A stretch of DNA of 64,000 bases from Burkholderia sp. NRF60-BP8 (lineage in GTDB: Bacteria > Pseudomonadota > Gammaproteobacteria > Burkholderiales > Burkholderiaceae). The notes beneath the pieces were generated by a model. The model saw only the letters and a program-made list of their open reading frames with translations. It made no database searches and was not told where the DNA came from. Positions 16,421-25,277 of this stretch are shown piece after piece. A program made the translations under genes and the position numbers. Each line of letters starts with the position of its first letter. Position 1 is the first letter of the stretch. Where the stretch lies: assembly GCF_001522585.2 (NCBI RefSeq), contig NZ_CP013372.1, positions 434,001 through 498,000 of the forward strand. The letters run 5' to 3'.

Positions 16421-18550
16421 ATGAAACTCAACACGAGCGCGTGCCATGCGCTTCTGATCGTCACGTCGCTGGCCGGCGCCCGCACTTCGTTTGCGCAGGC
16501 GGCCGACACCGCGGCGACCCTGCCCGCGATTTCCGTCAACGCGGCCGCCGAGCATGCGTCGTACGACGGCGGCCATTCGCGCGCGGCGACCAAGACCGAC
16601 ATGTCGCTGATGGACGTGCCGCAGACGGTGAACGTCGTGCCGCACGCGGTGATCGAGGATCAGAACGCGACGTCGCTGCAGGACGCACTGCGCAACGTGC
16701 CGGGCGTCGGCTTCTCGGTCGGCGACGGCCAGCGCGACCAGATCACGATCCGCGGCTTCAACAGCATCACGGACCAGTACGTCGACGGCATTCGCGACGA
16801 TGCGCTGTACTACCGCGACCTGTCGAACGTCGAGCGTGTCGAGGTGCTGAAGGGGCCGGCGGCCGTGCTGTACGGGCGCGGCTCGGCGGGCGGCATCGTG
16901 AACCGCGTGCTGAAGCGGCCGCAGGCGACGCCGGTGAACGACGTGGGCGTGACGCTCGGCACGCGCGGCGAGCGGCGCGGCGAATTCGACCTCGGCTGGA
17001 ACCCGAACGACGCGGCGCGCTTCCGCGTGACCGGCGCGGCCGAGAATTCGAACAGCTTCCGCGACCAGTTCCAGCTCAACCGGCAGGCGATCGCGCCGTC
17101 CGCGCAGTTCAAGCTCGACCGCGACACGGTGCTGAACGTCGAATTCGACTACCTGCACGACCGCCGCACGTCCGATCAGGGCCTGCCCGCGTATCGCGGC
17201 CGGCCGGTCGACGTGCCGATCAACACGTACTACGGGTCGGCCGACGGGGGGAACAGTTCTTACAACGACGTCTCCGCGAAGAGCGCGACGGTGTCGCTCG
17301 ATCACCGCTTCGACGATTCGCTGTCGTTCCACGGCGCGATCCGCGCGTACGACTTCTCGCTCGAGCGGAAGAACTACGTGACGTACGAGCCGATCAAGAC
17401 GGCCGCGCACCCGGTCGTCACGCTCGACCAGTCGACGCGCCAGCGCACCGATCACGGCATCGACGGGCTGTTCGAGCTCACGCAGAAGACGTCGCTGTTC
17501 GGCATGCGTCACGAGCTGCTGTACGGGCTCGAGCTGTCGCAGCAGCAGAAGTTCGACACGATCTACGGCGTGACGAAGGTCGCGACCTACGATCTCTTCG
17601 ATCCGCAGCCGGTCGTGCTGCCCGGCGTGCCGACCGGCGTGCGCGCGAAGACGAACGCGTCGACCGTCGTCGGGCTCGCGGGCGTCTATGCGCAGGATCT
17701 GATCTCGCTGACCGAACACTGGAAGGTGCTCGCGGGCCTGCGCTTCGACTACCTGAACCAGACCCGCCACGACTACACGTCGTCGAACGTCAATCTCGAG
17801 CGCACCGATCATGCGTGGAGCCCGCGCGTCGGCCTGATCTACGAACCGCTCGACTGGCTCACGCTGTACGGATCGTTCAGCCAGTCGTTCTCGCCGCTGG
17901 CCGACACGCTGATCAGCTCCGGCGCGTTCTCGAACGGCGCCGCGCTCGCGCCGCAGAAGACCACCGCGTATGAGCTCGGCTCGCGCTTCGACCTCGGCGG
18001 CAAGGCCACGGCCAGCGTCGCGCTGTTCGACATGCGCCAGACCAACCAGCAGATCGGCGACCCGGCGAATCCCGGCTATGCGCTGCCGATCGGCACGCAG
18101 CACGTGCGCGGGATGGAACTCGGCTTCACCGGCGAGATCGCGCCGAAGTGGTCTGTGTATGCGGGGTACGCGTACCTGAACGGCACGGTGGACGGATCCG
18201 CGCAGTCGACGGCGGCCGGCCTCGCGGTGTCGAGCAACACGCCGGGGCTGATGCCGCGGCACAGCGCGAGCCTGTGGCTCAAGCGCGAGCTGCCGTACGG
18301 CTTCTATGCGGCGGCCGGCATGCAGTTCCAGTCGGCGCGCTACACGTCGGCGAGCGATCTCGTCACGCTGCCGTCGTTCACGGTGTTCAACCTGGGTGCC
18401 GGCTATCGGAGCAAGAAGGTCGACGTGACGCTCACGCTCGACAACCTGTTCAATCGACGCTACTTCATCGCCGCGCACGGCAACGCGGACCTGTACAACA
18501 TGCCGGGCGATCCGCGCACGCTGACCGCCACGGTGAAGTGGCACATGTAA
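16421..18550 (+). CDS. TonB-dependent siderophore receptor (FiuA/PiuA-like)
   Basis: A 709-residue receptor. Signal peptide to FAQA (about residue 27); TonB-box-like region LPAISVNAAAE; plug domain MDVPQTVNVVPHAVIEDQNA, ITIRGFNSITDQYVDGIRDDA and VERVEVLKGPAAVLYGRGSAGGIVNRV, the pattern of catecholate or ferrichrome receptors. The barrel ends LTATVKWHM, so the last residue is Met rather than the usual aromatic. The ATG has no good ribosome site; it follows a tandem ACGTTCACGA repeat. A Fur-box-like site and a leader hairpin lie upstream. The ligand is unknown. Confidence 0.9.
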   Translation: MKLNTSACHALLIVTSLAGARTSFAQAADTAATLPAISVNAAAEHASYDGGHSRAATKTDMSLMDVPQTVNVVPHAVIEDQNATSLQDALRNVPGVGFSVGDGQRDQITIRGFNSITDQYVDGIRDDALYYRDLSNVERVEVLKGPAAVLYGRGSAGGIVNRVLKRPQATPVNDVGVTLGTRGERRGEFDLGWNPNDAARFRVTGAAENSNSFRDQFQLNRQAIAPSAQFKLDRDTVLNVEFDYLHDRRTSDQGLPAYRGRPVDVPINTYYGSADGGNSSYNDVSAKSATVSLDHRFDDSLSFHGAIRAYDFSLERKNYVTYEPIKTAAHPVVTLDQSTRQRTDHGIDGLFELTQKTSLFGMRHELLYGLELSQQQKFDTIYGVTKVATYDLFDPQPVVLPGVPTGVRAKTNASTVVGLAGVYAQDLISLTEHWKVLAGLRFDYLNQTRHDYTSSNVNLERTDHAWSPRVGLIYEPLDWLTLYGSFSQSFSPLADTLISSGAFSNGAALAPQKTTAYELGSRFDLGGKATASVALFDMRQTNQQIGDPANPGYALPIGTQHVRGMELGFTGEIAPKWSVYAGYAYLNGTVDGSAQSTAAGLAVSSNTPGLMPRHSASLWLKRELPYGFYAAAGMQFQSARYTSASDLVTLPSFTVFNLGAGYRSKKVDVTLTLDNLFNRRYFIAAHGNADLYNMPGDPRTLTATVKWHM

Positions 18551-18637
18551 CGCACGCGGTGCGCGACAATGCGGGTCTTCGTCACGACGACCCGCACCCG
18601 ACTGCCCATGATCCGCCCCGCGATTGATGGATTCTCC

Positions 18638-19099
18638 ATGGCCGGCCGCGCCCGTGCGCTGCTTTTATCGTTGCTGGCGTGCGGCCCGCTCGCGGCCGGT
18701 GCGCAGACGATTCCCGCGGATGCCGAGCCGGGTTGCCGGGCGGCGCATCTCGACCGGACGATCACGCTGTCGGGGCAATACGCGCTCGATTACGGCGACG
18801 AATCGCTCGGGTCGGACGTATGGTTCGAAGAGGACGACGCGTCTGAGCGGCGCTTGCCCGATCGCTCGCAACGAGCGGGCGTGATCGTTTTCACGAATCA
18901 ACAGGAGGCGAGACGCGGGCTGCGGCTGCCTGCCGCGCAGCCGCGCGGCGTGTGCCGGTTCGACGGGCGCGCGACGCTCGTGATCCGCGATTTGGAGACG
19001 GCGTGCCCGGGGCTGGAAACGCCCGATCGTGCGCGGCTGGTGAAGGTCGTGGCGGCCGACGCGCCGGCGCGGCACGCCTGCGGCGCCATCGCGCGATGA
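18638..19099 (+). CDS. Hypothetical exported protein
   Basis: A 153-residue protein with a probable signal peptide (MAGRARALLLSLLACGPLAAGAQ) and four later cysteines (GCRAAH, GVCRFD, ACPG, HACG), suggesting disulfides in the periplasm. The start is uncertain: an ATG ten codons earlier is also possible, but this one has GATGGA 6 bases upstream. No family is recognised. It follows the siderophore receptor by 87 bp and may be co-transcribed. Confidence 0.6.
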   Translation: MAGRARALLLSLLACGPLAAGAQTIPADAEPGCRAAHLDRTITLSGQYALDYGDESLGSDVWFEEDDASERRLPDRSQRAGVIVFTNQQEARRGLRLPAAQPRGVCRFDGRATLVIRDLETACPGLETPDRARLVKVVAADAPARHACGAIAR

Positions 19100-19118
19100 C
19101 GCCGGCGTGACGGCGCCG

Positions 19119-20066
19119 TTACTCGACGTCCTCGTCCTCTTCGTCATCGGCGGCGGGTGCGTCGCGCTCGGGCGCCGCATACGCGCTCGCCTGTTCGAGC
19201 AGCCAGCTGCGGAACGATTCCAGCGGCTTGCTGTGGCTGAACTCGGTCGGATACACGAGGTAGTACGCCGAATCGCCGACGGTTGCCGCATCGCACGGCA
19301 CGACGAGGCCGAGCTGCTGCAACTGTTCCTCGACGAAGAACTTCGGCACGAGCGCGACGCCGAGCCCGGCCGCGGCCGCGCTGATCAGCATCGTATGCAG
19401 TTCGTAGCGTACGCCCTGCATCGTGCGAATATCCTCGACGCCGTGCGTCTCGAACCACTGCGCCCATGCGCCGGGGCGCGTCGTCGAGTGCAGCAGCGGA
19501 TACGCGAGCAGATCCTCGACGCGCTCGACCGGCCCGTCCAGCAGCGCCGGCGAGCAGATCGGCACGACTTCCTCGCCGAACAGGTAGTCGGACGACGTGC
19601 CGGGCCAGGTCGGCTTGCCGTAGTGGATCGCGGCTTCGAAGTGCGTGTCCTCGAACGAGAACAGGTCGGTGCGGCTGCCCATGTTCACGCGCACGTCGGG
19701 CGTGCGGTCGTAGAAGCTCTTGATGCGCGGGATCAGCCAGTGCGACGCGAAGGTCGGCAGCACCGCGAGCTCGAGGTAACCGCCGCCGCTGCCGTGCGCG
19801 ATGATCGACAGCGTGTCGCGGTCGAGCGTTTCCAGCGCGCGTCGTACTTGCGTGCCGTACAGCTTGCCGGCCCGCGTCAGCACGACGCGCTGCTTCACAC
19901 GCGCGAACAGCCGCACGCCGAGGCTCGCCTCCAGCGTCGCGATCTGCCGCGACACCGCGCTTTCGGTCAGGAACAGTTCCTTGGCCGCGTGCGTGAAGCT
20001 CTCGTGGCGAGCGGCGGCTTCGAAAGCCACGAGCGCGCCCATGTTGGGGATCTTGAATTTGCGCAT
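19119..20066 (-). CDS. LysR-family transcriptional regulator (GcvA-like)
   Basis: A 315-residue LysR protein. The N-terminal helix-turn-helix is MGALVAFEAAARHESFTHAAKELFLTESAVSRQIATLE, followed by the linker helix and an effector domain with SHWLIPRIKSFYDRTPDVRVNMGSRTDLF, typical of the GcvA/AmpR branch. An acidic tail (DEEDEDVE) closes the protein. It is divergent from the DUF1338 gene and probably regulates it. The ATG before RKFKIPNM is chosen by family alignment; a GTG ten codons earlier is possible. Confidence 0.88.
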   Translation of the reverse strand: MRKFKIPNMGALVAFEAAARHESFTHAAKELFLTESAVSRQIATLEASLGVRLFARVKQRVVLTRAGKLYGTQVRRALETLDRDTLSIIAHGSGGGYLELAVLPTFASHWLIPRIKSFYDRTPDVRVNMGSRTDLFSFEDTHFEAAIHYGKPTWPGTSSDYLFGEEVVPICSPALLDGPVERVEDLLAYPLLHSTTRPGAWAQWFETHGVEDIRTMQGVRYELHTMLISAAAAGLGVALVPKFFVEEQLQQLGLVVPCDAATVGDSAYYLVYPTEFSHSKPLESFRSWLLEQASAYAAPERDAPAADDEEDEDVE

Positions 20067-20116
20067 GATGTCTGGGTCTGTCTGGATAGGGAGCACGCAC
20101 CCGAAATTAAAAAATC

Positions 20117-20129
20117 ATTCCACGGGAAT
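20117..20129. promoter_or_regulatory. Candidate LysR operator
   Basis: ATTCC-ACG-GGAAT is a short perfect dyad with the spacing of a LysR box, 51 bp upstream of the lysR start. ATCATTCCA recurs at 20341-20349, nearer the divergent gene. Confidence 0.4.
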
Positions 20130-20251
20130 GCCCGACATCTCCCGTAGGGCGGCGTCGCTCGTCGCTCGTCTGGCGCGACCAAACGGCGCTCCTCGCTCCT
20201 TGCCCTGCGCCCTGAAGGAAGCCCCCTTGGAACGAGCGATGTCGGGCATTC
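20126..20251. repeat. 14-bp perfect inverted repeat flanking a 98-bp spacer
   Basis: GAATGCCCGACATC (20126-20139) and GATGTCGGGCATTC (20238-20251) are exact inverted copies in a 433-bp divergent intergenic region. The spacer contains no gene but has further complementary stretches (GCTCGT/ACGAGC). It could fold as a large RNA hairpin or be the remnant of a small mobile element. Confidence 0.6.
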
Positions 20252-20499
20252 GCACGTGTGTTCCCTTGCCAAACAGACCTTCAATTCCTCTGATAAAAAG
20301 GGCCGCCGCACGTGGGCGAAAGGCAGGCGAAGATCGGCTGATCATTCCAAAAACTCATTACGTATCAATTTAATCTCGCTTTACGCCCCGCTGCAACCCT
20401 TTGAATAATGCTTCCCGTGCAAGGCCAGGCGCCCGCAGGGTGGCCGGCCGACGAATGGCCGGCACGTTTGCCGGCGGGTCCCCCGAGACGAGAATCCTG

Positions 20500-21528
20500 A
20501 TGCGCAATCCGAATATCGACAGCTTGCTGACGAAGCTGCTGGGACAGGCGAAGACCGACGCCCTGTTCTCGACCCTGAACATGCCGGCCATCCTCGAAGA
20601 ATGGGAAGACGGCGTCGTGACGCGCGCGGAAATCGCGCAGGCGATGAACATGGCGCTGTTCGAAGGGCTGCTCGAGCGTTCGGCGAACGGCCGCGCGTAC
20701 ACGGCCGACACGATCGAGCGCGGCGGTTCGGTCTATTTCGACCACGGCGCGCTGCGCACGGTGCGCTGGCCGCACACGGGCGCGCTGCCGCCGGGCGAGG
20801 CCGCGTTCACGCGCATCCTGCGTCCGCTCGGCTTCCGCCTGAACGGCCGTTACCCGCTCGACAAGCTCGGCATGACCGGCCGGGCGTACGCGCATGAGGA
20901 CGCGCCGGACGAAATCGCGCAGTTCTTCGTCAGCGAGCTGCATCCGGAGCGCTTCTCGAAGGAATTCCAGCAGGCCGTGACGAATGTCGTCAGCTCGTCG
21001 CGCGACCCGTTGTCGCCGGCGGCCGTCGCGTTGCTGTGGGAAGTCGAGCGCGAAGGCTGGCTGTCGCTGGACGACGCGCACGCGTTGCTGCCGGAAATCG
21101 TCGGCGCGTTCGCGCGCCAGCACGACCTGCCGAACGAGCTCGACTATGAAACGCTGCTGATGGAATCGGCGGAAATGGCGTGGATCGCGACCGAAGGCAA
21201 CGCGTTCAACCACGCGACCGACCGCGTCGCCGACGTGTTCAAGCTGGCCGACGACGAGAAGGCGAAGGGTCGGCCGATGAAGCCGGAAGTCGAACGCTCG
21301 CGCTCGGGCCGCGTGTTCCAGACCGCCTATCGCGCGGACACCGTCGAGCGCGAATTCCGCACCCGCGACGGCGGCACGGTGAAACGCAACGTGCCGGGTT
21401 CGTTCTACGAGTTCATCACGCGCAAGCGCACGTTCGACCAGACGGCGCGCCGCTGGGTGACCGACCTGCGCTTCGACGCGGGCAACGCACAGGGCATCTT
21501 CAAGATGACGGCGAACGCGGCGAAGTAA
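20500..21528 (+). CDS. DUF1338 protein, 2-oxoadipate dioxygenase/decarboxylase-like
   Basis: A 342-residue DUF1338 protein. Candidate metal ligands of the HglS type are present: H82 with R86 in DHGALRT, H238 in AFNHATDRV and E304 in SFYEFITRKR. Family knowledge: HglS is an iron(II) enzyme turning 2-oxoadipate into D-2-hydroxyglutarate in lysine breakdown. This protein is shorter than the roughly 460-residue HglS, so the exact substrate is uncertain. GAGACGAGA precedes the ATG. The divergent LysR is the likely regulator. A strong terminator follows. Confidence 0.8.
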   Translation: MRNPNIDSLLTKLLGQAKTDALFSTLNMPAILEEWEDGVVTRAEIAQAMNMALFEGLLERSANGRAYTADTIERGGSVYFDHGALRTVRWPHTGALPPGEAAFTRILRPLGFRLNGRYPLDKLGMTGRAYAHEDAPDEIAQFFVSELHPERFSKEFQQAVTNVVSSSRDPLSPAAVALLWEVEREGWLSLDDAHALLPEIVGAFARQHDLPNELDYETLLMESAEMAWIATEGNAFNHATDRVADVFKLADDEKAKGRPMKPEVERSRSGRVFQTAYRADTVEREFRTRDGGTVKRNVPGSFYEFITRKRTFDQTARRWVTDLRFDAGNAQGIFKMTANAAK

Positions 21529-21561
21529 GCGCGACGCGTCGCGCGCCGCATGCAAAAGCAG

Positions 21562-21600
21562 ACGGGCCGGCGGCTGGTTTCAGCCGTCGGCCCGTTTTTC
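21562..21600 (+). terminator. Strong Rho-independent terminator
   Basis: Stem ACGGGCCGGCGGCTG / CAGCCGTCGGCCCGT (15 bp, one G-T pair), loop GTTT, then TTTTTC. It ends the DUF1338 transcript. Confidence 0.9.
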
Positions 21601-21625
21601 GTTCGTCGACGGGGCGTCGCGTGCG

Positions 21626-21709
21626 TCAGAAGAGGTGCGTGACCAGATAAAACAGCACCAGCAGCCCGATCGGCACGCCGAGCAGCCATGCGATCAGATA
21701 TTTGCCCAT
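21626..21709 (-). CDS. 27-residue single-pass membrane peptide
   Basis: The frame encodes 27 residues starting MGKYLIAWLLGVPIGLLVLF and ending HLF, almost wholly one transmembrane helix. GAGGAGG sits 9 bases before the ATG, the strongest ribosome site nearby, which is the main reason to accept so short a gene. It is the last gene of the leftward stress cluster after a CsbD gene (63 bp). Probably a small stress-induced membrane protein; function unknown. Confidence 0.75.
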   Translation of the reverse strand: MGKYLIAWLLGVPIGLLVLFYLVTHLF

Positions 21710-21772
21710 GTCGCTGTCCTCCTCGTGGCCGCGACGCGGCGTGCGTCGCGGCGGGGTGAGACGACTGGCGCG

Positions 21773-21970
21773 TTACAGCTCGCGGTCGAATTCCTTCAAC
21801 TGCTTCTCGGCTTCGTCGCGGGCAATGCCGTAACGCTCCTGGATCTTGCCGGCCAGATAATCGCGATTGCCTTCCGCGACCGCGAGATCGTCGTCGGTCA
21901 GCTTGCCCCACTTGGCCTTCAGCTTGCCGGTGAGCTGCTTCCACTGGCCCTTGATCTTGTCTTCGTTCAT
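21773..21970 (-). CDS. CsbD-family stress protein
   Basis: A 65-residue hydrophilic protein opening MNEDKIKGQWKQLTGKLKAK, the canonical CsbD start, followed by WGKLTDDDLAVAEGNRDYLAGKIQERYGIARDEAEKQLKEF. The family is induced by general stress in many bacteria; no biochemical role is settled. It lies in a leftward run with a BON protein and small peptides; a second CsbD gene stands 2.7 kb to the right on the other strand. Confidence 0.92.
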   Translation of the reverse strand: MNEDKIKGQWKQLTGKLKAKWGKLTDDDLAVAEGNRDYLAGKIQERYGIARDEAEKQLKEFDREL

Positions 21971-22023
21971 GGTGTGCTCCTTTCGTAAGGGGAGAAAAGT
22001 GCGGCACGCGGCCGCGTGATAGT

Positions 22024-22374
22024 TCAGGCCTTCGCCTTCAGGCCCGATGCGTCGACGTGCTTCACACCCTTGATGGCGCGCGTCACGGCGACGGCCTTCT
22101 TCACGGCGACCTTCGTCGGCAACACGCCCGTGAGCGTGACGACGCCGTCCACCGTCTTCACGCTGATGTCGGTGCTCTTCACGCCATCGGTGGTCGCGAG
22201 TTCACTCTTCACCTTGGTCGTGATCCATGTGTCGGTCACCGGCTGGCTCGATTCGGTCGCCATGCCGCTGTCGGTCGACGAGGCCTGGGCGTGCGCGTTC
22301 GTGAGCGGGGCAGCGGAAAGCAGGAACGCCGCGCTGACGGCGAGCAGTGTCGAAAGGTGCGAGGTCTTGTTCAT
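22024..22374 (-). CDS. Periplasmic BON-domain protein (OsmY-like)
   Basis: A 116-residue protein with a signal peptide (MNKTSHLSTLLAVSAAFLLSAAPLTNAHA) and one BON domain, WITTKVKSELATTDGVKSTDISVKTVDGVVTLTGVLPTKVAVKKAVAVTRAIKGVKHVDASGL. BON domains bind membranes or phospholipids; OsmY-type proteins are induced by osmotic stress. It belongs to the leftward stress set with CsbD. Confidence 0.9.
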   Translation of the reverse strand: MNKTSHLSTLLAVSAAFLLSAAPLTNAHAQASSTDSGMATESSQPVTDTWITTKVKSELATTDGVKSTDISVKTVDGVVTLTGVLPTKVAVKKAVAVTRAIKGVKHVDASGLKAKA

Positions 22375-22443
22375 TGATGTTCTCCTTCGATTGGCGAGCG
22401 AAGCAACGGGTGAGCACGGATCGTTCCCGCGCGTTGCCGGGCC

Positions 22444-22608
22444 TTAGCGGGCGATCGGCGTGTCGTAGCCGGGCTCGCGCGGCGGCATGTCGGGCCGCGG
22501 CACGTCGGGCGGCAGCGGTACCGGCGGGTCGGTGCCGGGCGCCGGTTCGGGCGGATTGTCCGGGGGCGGTTCGGGCCGCGTCGGATCGGGTGTCTGATGC
22601 AGTTTCAT
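22444..22608 (-). CDS. Small proline-rich peptide
   Basis: A 54-residue protein, over a third proline, with runs such as RPEPPPDNPPEPAPGTDPP. It has no signal peptide and should be an extended, disordered chain. GAGGAGG lies 9 bases before the ATG, a very strong ribosome site of the same kind as the 27-residue gene downstream. It heads the leftward stress cluster. Function is unknown; Burkholderia genomes carry similar short Pro-rich genes beside stress regulators. Confidence 0.7.
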   Translation of the reverse strand: MKLHQTPDPTRPEPPPDNPPEPAPGTDPPVPLPPDVPRPDMPPREPGYDTPIAR

Positions 22609-22990
22609 CCGGGTGTCCTCCTCTGCGGTAGAAAGAGCAGCGTATGAGCGCCGATGCAGTACCAGCGTACCGACGCGAACGCGAGCGGACATCGCGCAAA
22701 TTCACCTGATCGGCTAGTGCGTTTGCACCGGGGACGGAACGCAGCGGTGGAACACGCGCGTGCACCATGTCCCGGGCAACGCCGCCGGACGGGCGCGCGG
22801 GCCGCGCCGCGACGTTCGGCGGGGCACCGCACGATCGCGAGCGGCGTGCGAATGTACTATTCGAGATAGTGCATCCGCGCCTGTCGGGCCGTTGCGCGGC
22901 AGGCGATCATCGCCGCACGCGCCAGCCGGGGCGCGCCACCGCAACGGGCGCTCGGCCGACGCCCGTATCGACGACAGGGACAACGATTCG

Positions 22991-24523
22991 ATGAACGAAC
23001 AAGTAGACGAACAGGCGCTCAAGTCGCATACCGACCGGCGTCAACTGCACCAGATCATCGCCGGGCTCACCGAGGGCGTGATCCTGATCGAGCCCGATCA
23101 GCGGATCGTCTGGGCGAACGAGGCCGCGCTCGCGATGCATGGTGTGACCGAGCTGAAGGCGCTCGGCGCGGACGTCACCGAATACCGCGAGCGATTCCGG
23201 CTGCGCTACCGGAACAACCATCCGGTGCGCGACGGCCACTATCCGATGGATCGCGTGATCGCCGGCGAGGAGTTCAGCGACGTGACGGTCGAGGTCGAAT
23301 CGGCGGCCGACGAGTCGGTGAGCTGGGTTCACCGCATCCGCAGCCTGGTGCTGACGAACGCGGCCGGCGCACCCGATTGCCTCGCGCTCGTGTTGCACGA
23401 TGCGACCGAATGGGCGAGCGCCGAGGAGCGCTTCGAGCGCACCTTCAACGCGAATCCGGCGCCGGCCGTGATCTGCCGGCTCGACGACTTGCGCTACGTG
23501 AAGGTCAACCAGGGCTTTCTCGACATGACGGGGTACGCGCGCGACGACGTGCTCGGCCGTTCGGTGTACGAGATCGACGTGCTCGAACAGGCCGAGCGGC
23601 GCGAGCTCGCGATCGAGCGGCTCGGCGAAGGCGCGACGATCCCGCAGATGGAAGCCGTGCTGAAGCTTGCCGACGGCAACACCAAGGCGGTGGTCGTCGC
23701 CGGGCAGCCGATCGACATGAACGGCGAGGCGTGCATGCTGTTCACGTTCATGGATCTCGAGCCGCGCAAGCAGGCCGAGCGCGCGCTGATGCAAAGCGAG
23801 GAGCGCTTCGCGACGGCGTTCCGGATGGCGCCGGTCGCGACCGCGATCGTCACGGCCGACCGTTTCGAGCTGCTCGACGTGAACGACGCGTTTGCCGCGC
23901 TGACGGGCCACGCGCAAGGCGACCTGCTCGGCAAGTCCGCCGACGAGATCGGGCTGTGGGCCGAGCGCGGCGTGTGGTCGCGCGTCGAAGGTCGGCTCGC
24001 GCGCGACGGCAACGTGCGCAACGCCGACGTGCAGATCCGCACGCGCGACGGCGACGTGCGCGATTGCGTCGTGTCGGCGGACCCCGTCGCGATCCACGGG
24101 CGCGACTGCCTGCTCGTCGCGCTGCTCGACATCAGCGACCGCAAGCGGACCGAGATGGAGCTCGTCTATGCGATCGAGACCGCGATGCAGGATGCGTCGT
24201 GGTTCAGCCGCACGCTGATCGAGAAGCTCGCGAACGTGCGGCGCGCGAATGCGCCGGATGCGGGCGCGCAGCTGTCCGATCTGACCGCGCGCGAGCGCGA
24301 CGTGTTCGACCTGCTGTGCCACGGCCTGGCCGACAAGGAGATCGCCGGCCGCCTCGGGCTTGCGCCGAACACCGTGCGCAATCACGTCGCGACGATCTAC
24401 GCGAAGCTCGACGTGCATAGCCGCGGCGAGGCGATCGTCTGGGCGCGCGAGCGCGGGATCGTCGGCGCGGCCGAGGCGAACGGCGCGCGCGGCGACAAGG
24501 GCGGTGCGAAGGGCAAGGACTGA
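22991..24523 (+). CDS. Triple-PAS, LuxR-type response regulator
   Basis: A 510-residue protein with three PAS domains (about residues 15-130, 140-260 and 270-390; for example ITDGVILIEPDQRIVWANEAAL-like, VKVNQGFLDMTGYARDDVLG and LLDVNDAFAALTGHAQGDLLG) and a C-terminal LuxR/FixJ helix-turn-helix from residue 431 (LTARERDVFDLLCHGLADKE). There is no kinase or receiver domain, so it probably senses a small molecule or redox state directly. It is divergent from the stress cluster and followed by a CsbD gene, so it may control both. Ligand unknown. Confidence 0.88.
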   Translation: MNEQVDEQALKSHTDRRQLHQIIAGLTEGVILIEPDQRIVWANEAALAMHGVTELKALGADVTEYRERFRLRYRNNHPVRDGHYPMDRVIAGEEFSDVTVEVESAADESVSWVHRIRSLVLTNAAGAPDCLALVLHDATEWASAEERFERTFNANPAPAVICRLDDLRYVKVNQGFLDMTGYARDDVLGRSVYEIDVLEQAERRELAIERLGEGATIPQMEAVLKLADGNTKAVVVAGQPIDMNGEACMLFTFMDLEPRKQAERALMQSEERFATAFRMAPVATAIVTADRFELLDVNDAFAALTGHAQGDLLGKSADEIGLWAERGVWSRVEGRLARDGNVRNADVQIRTRDGDVRDCVVSADPVAIHGRDCLLVALLDISDRKRTEMELVYAIETAMQDASWFSRTLIEKLANVRRANAPDAGAQLSDLTARERDVFDLLCHGLADKEIAGRLGLAPNTVRNHVATIYAKLDVHSRGEAIVWARERGIVGAAEANGARGDKGGAKGKD

Positions 24524-24664
24524 CCGCGGCGGTACGAATGCACCAGGCGCACTGGTGCATCCGCATCTGCCGCCCGCGGCGCCGGCTTGCGATCCTGTCC
24601 ACTCGGCGGCGCCGCGCAGGGGCGCGGCATCGCCGGCTTTCCTCAACCATCGCAGGAGACGACC

Positions 24665-24856
24665 ATGGACAGGAATCGCATCGAGGGCAAGCTCAAGCAG
24701 GTCAAGGGTTCGGTCAAGGAAGCACTCGGCAAGGTGACGGGCGACCGCGAGACCGAAGCGGAAGGCGTGGCTGAACAGCAGGCCGGCAAGCTTCAGGAGA
24801 AGGCCGCCGAGGCCGCCGACGCGGTGCGCAACCACAAGGGCACCGATCGGCACTGA
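24665..24856 (+). CDS. CsbD-family stress protein (second copy)
   Basis: A 63-residue protein, MDRNRIEGKLKQVKGSVKEALGKVTGDRETEAEGVAEQQAGKLQEK, with the CsbD pattern and a Lys/Glu-rich amphipathic body. AGGAG precedes the ATG by 7 bases. It lies 141 bp after the PAS-LuxR gene on the same strand and differs clearly from the copy at 21.8 kb, so it is not a recent duplicate. Confidence 0.92.
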   Translation: MDRNRIEGKLKQVKGSVKEALGKVTGDRETEAEGVAEQQAGKLQEKAAEAADAVRNHKGTDRH

Positions 24857-25277
24857 TCGATGACGCGGCGCCTTGCCGGCGTCGCGAAGGCCGGCCGGGA
24901 CGACGTCGCAACGATGATGCGTTGCCGGCATGACCATGGCCGACCTTGATCCAGCGGCGCGGCCGCCCTTCGCCATGGAAAGCTTCCCTGCACGGTCCAC
25001 CGACGGGCGGGCCGAGGATCGGCCGCGACTACGGAACTTGATGACAAATCCTCACAACATAGTTCCGATATTTCGTTTGCTGCACGGGTATTGGCTACCC
25101 ACAATCCCTTCACCTCTTACGCGATGAAAGGCTCTTCGGAGACGGAGCCGCGGTCATCGTCCGCCCGGATTGGCGCGTGGCACGCGCCCTGGCACGCAAA
25201 CGCATCACCGGCGCGCAGGAGGTTGCCGGCGCGCGACCCTCGCGCGTTGCATCCCGACCCCCAGAAGAAGGACTGCC
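24857..25277. other. Intergenic region without a gene
   Basis: About 420 bp before the amino-acid binding-protein gene; the part 25030-25110 is AT-richer and probably holds its promoter. No gene or repeat was seen. Confidence 0.5.

Noticed and set aside
25170..25200. Possible sigma-54 promoter (TGGCACG followed by a GC box)
   Set aside because: The -12 element reads TGGC rather than TTGC and the spacing does not fit; it is better explained as a small GC hairpin.
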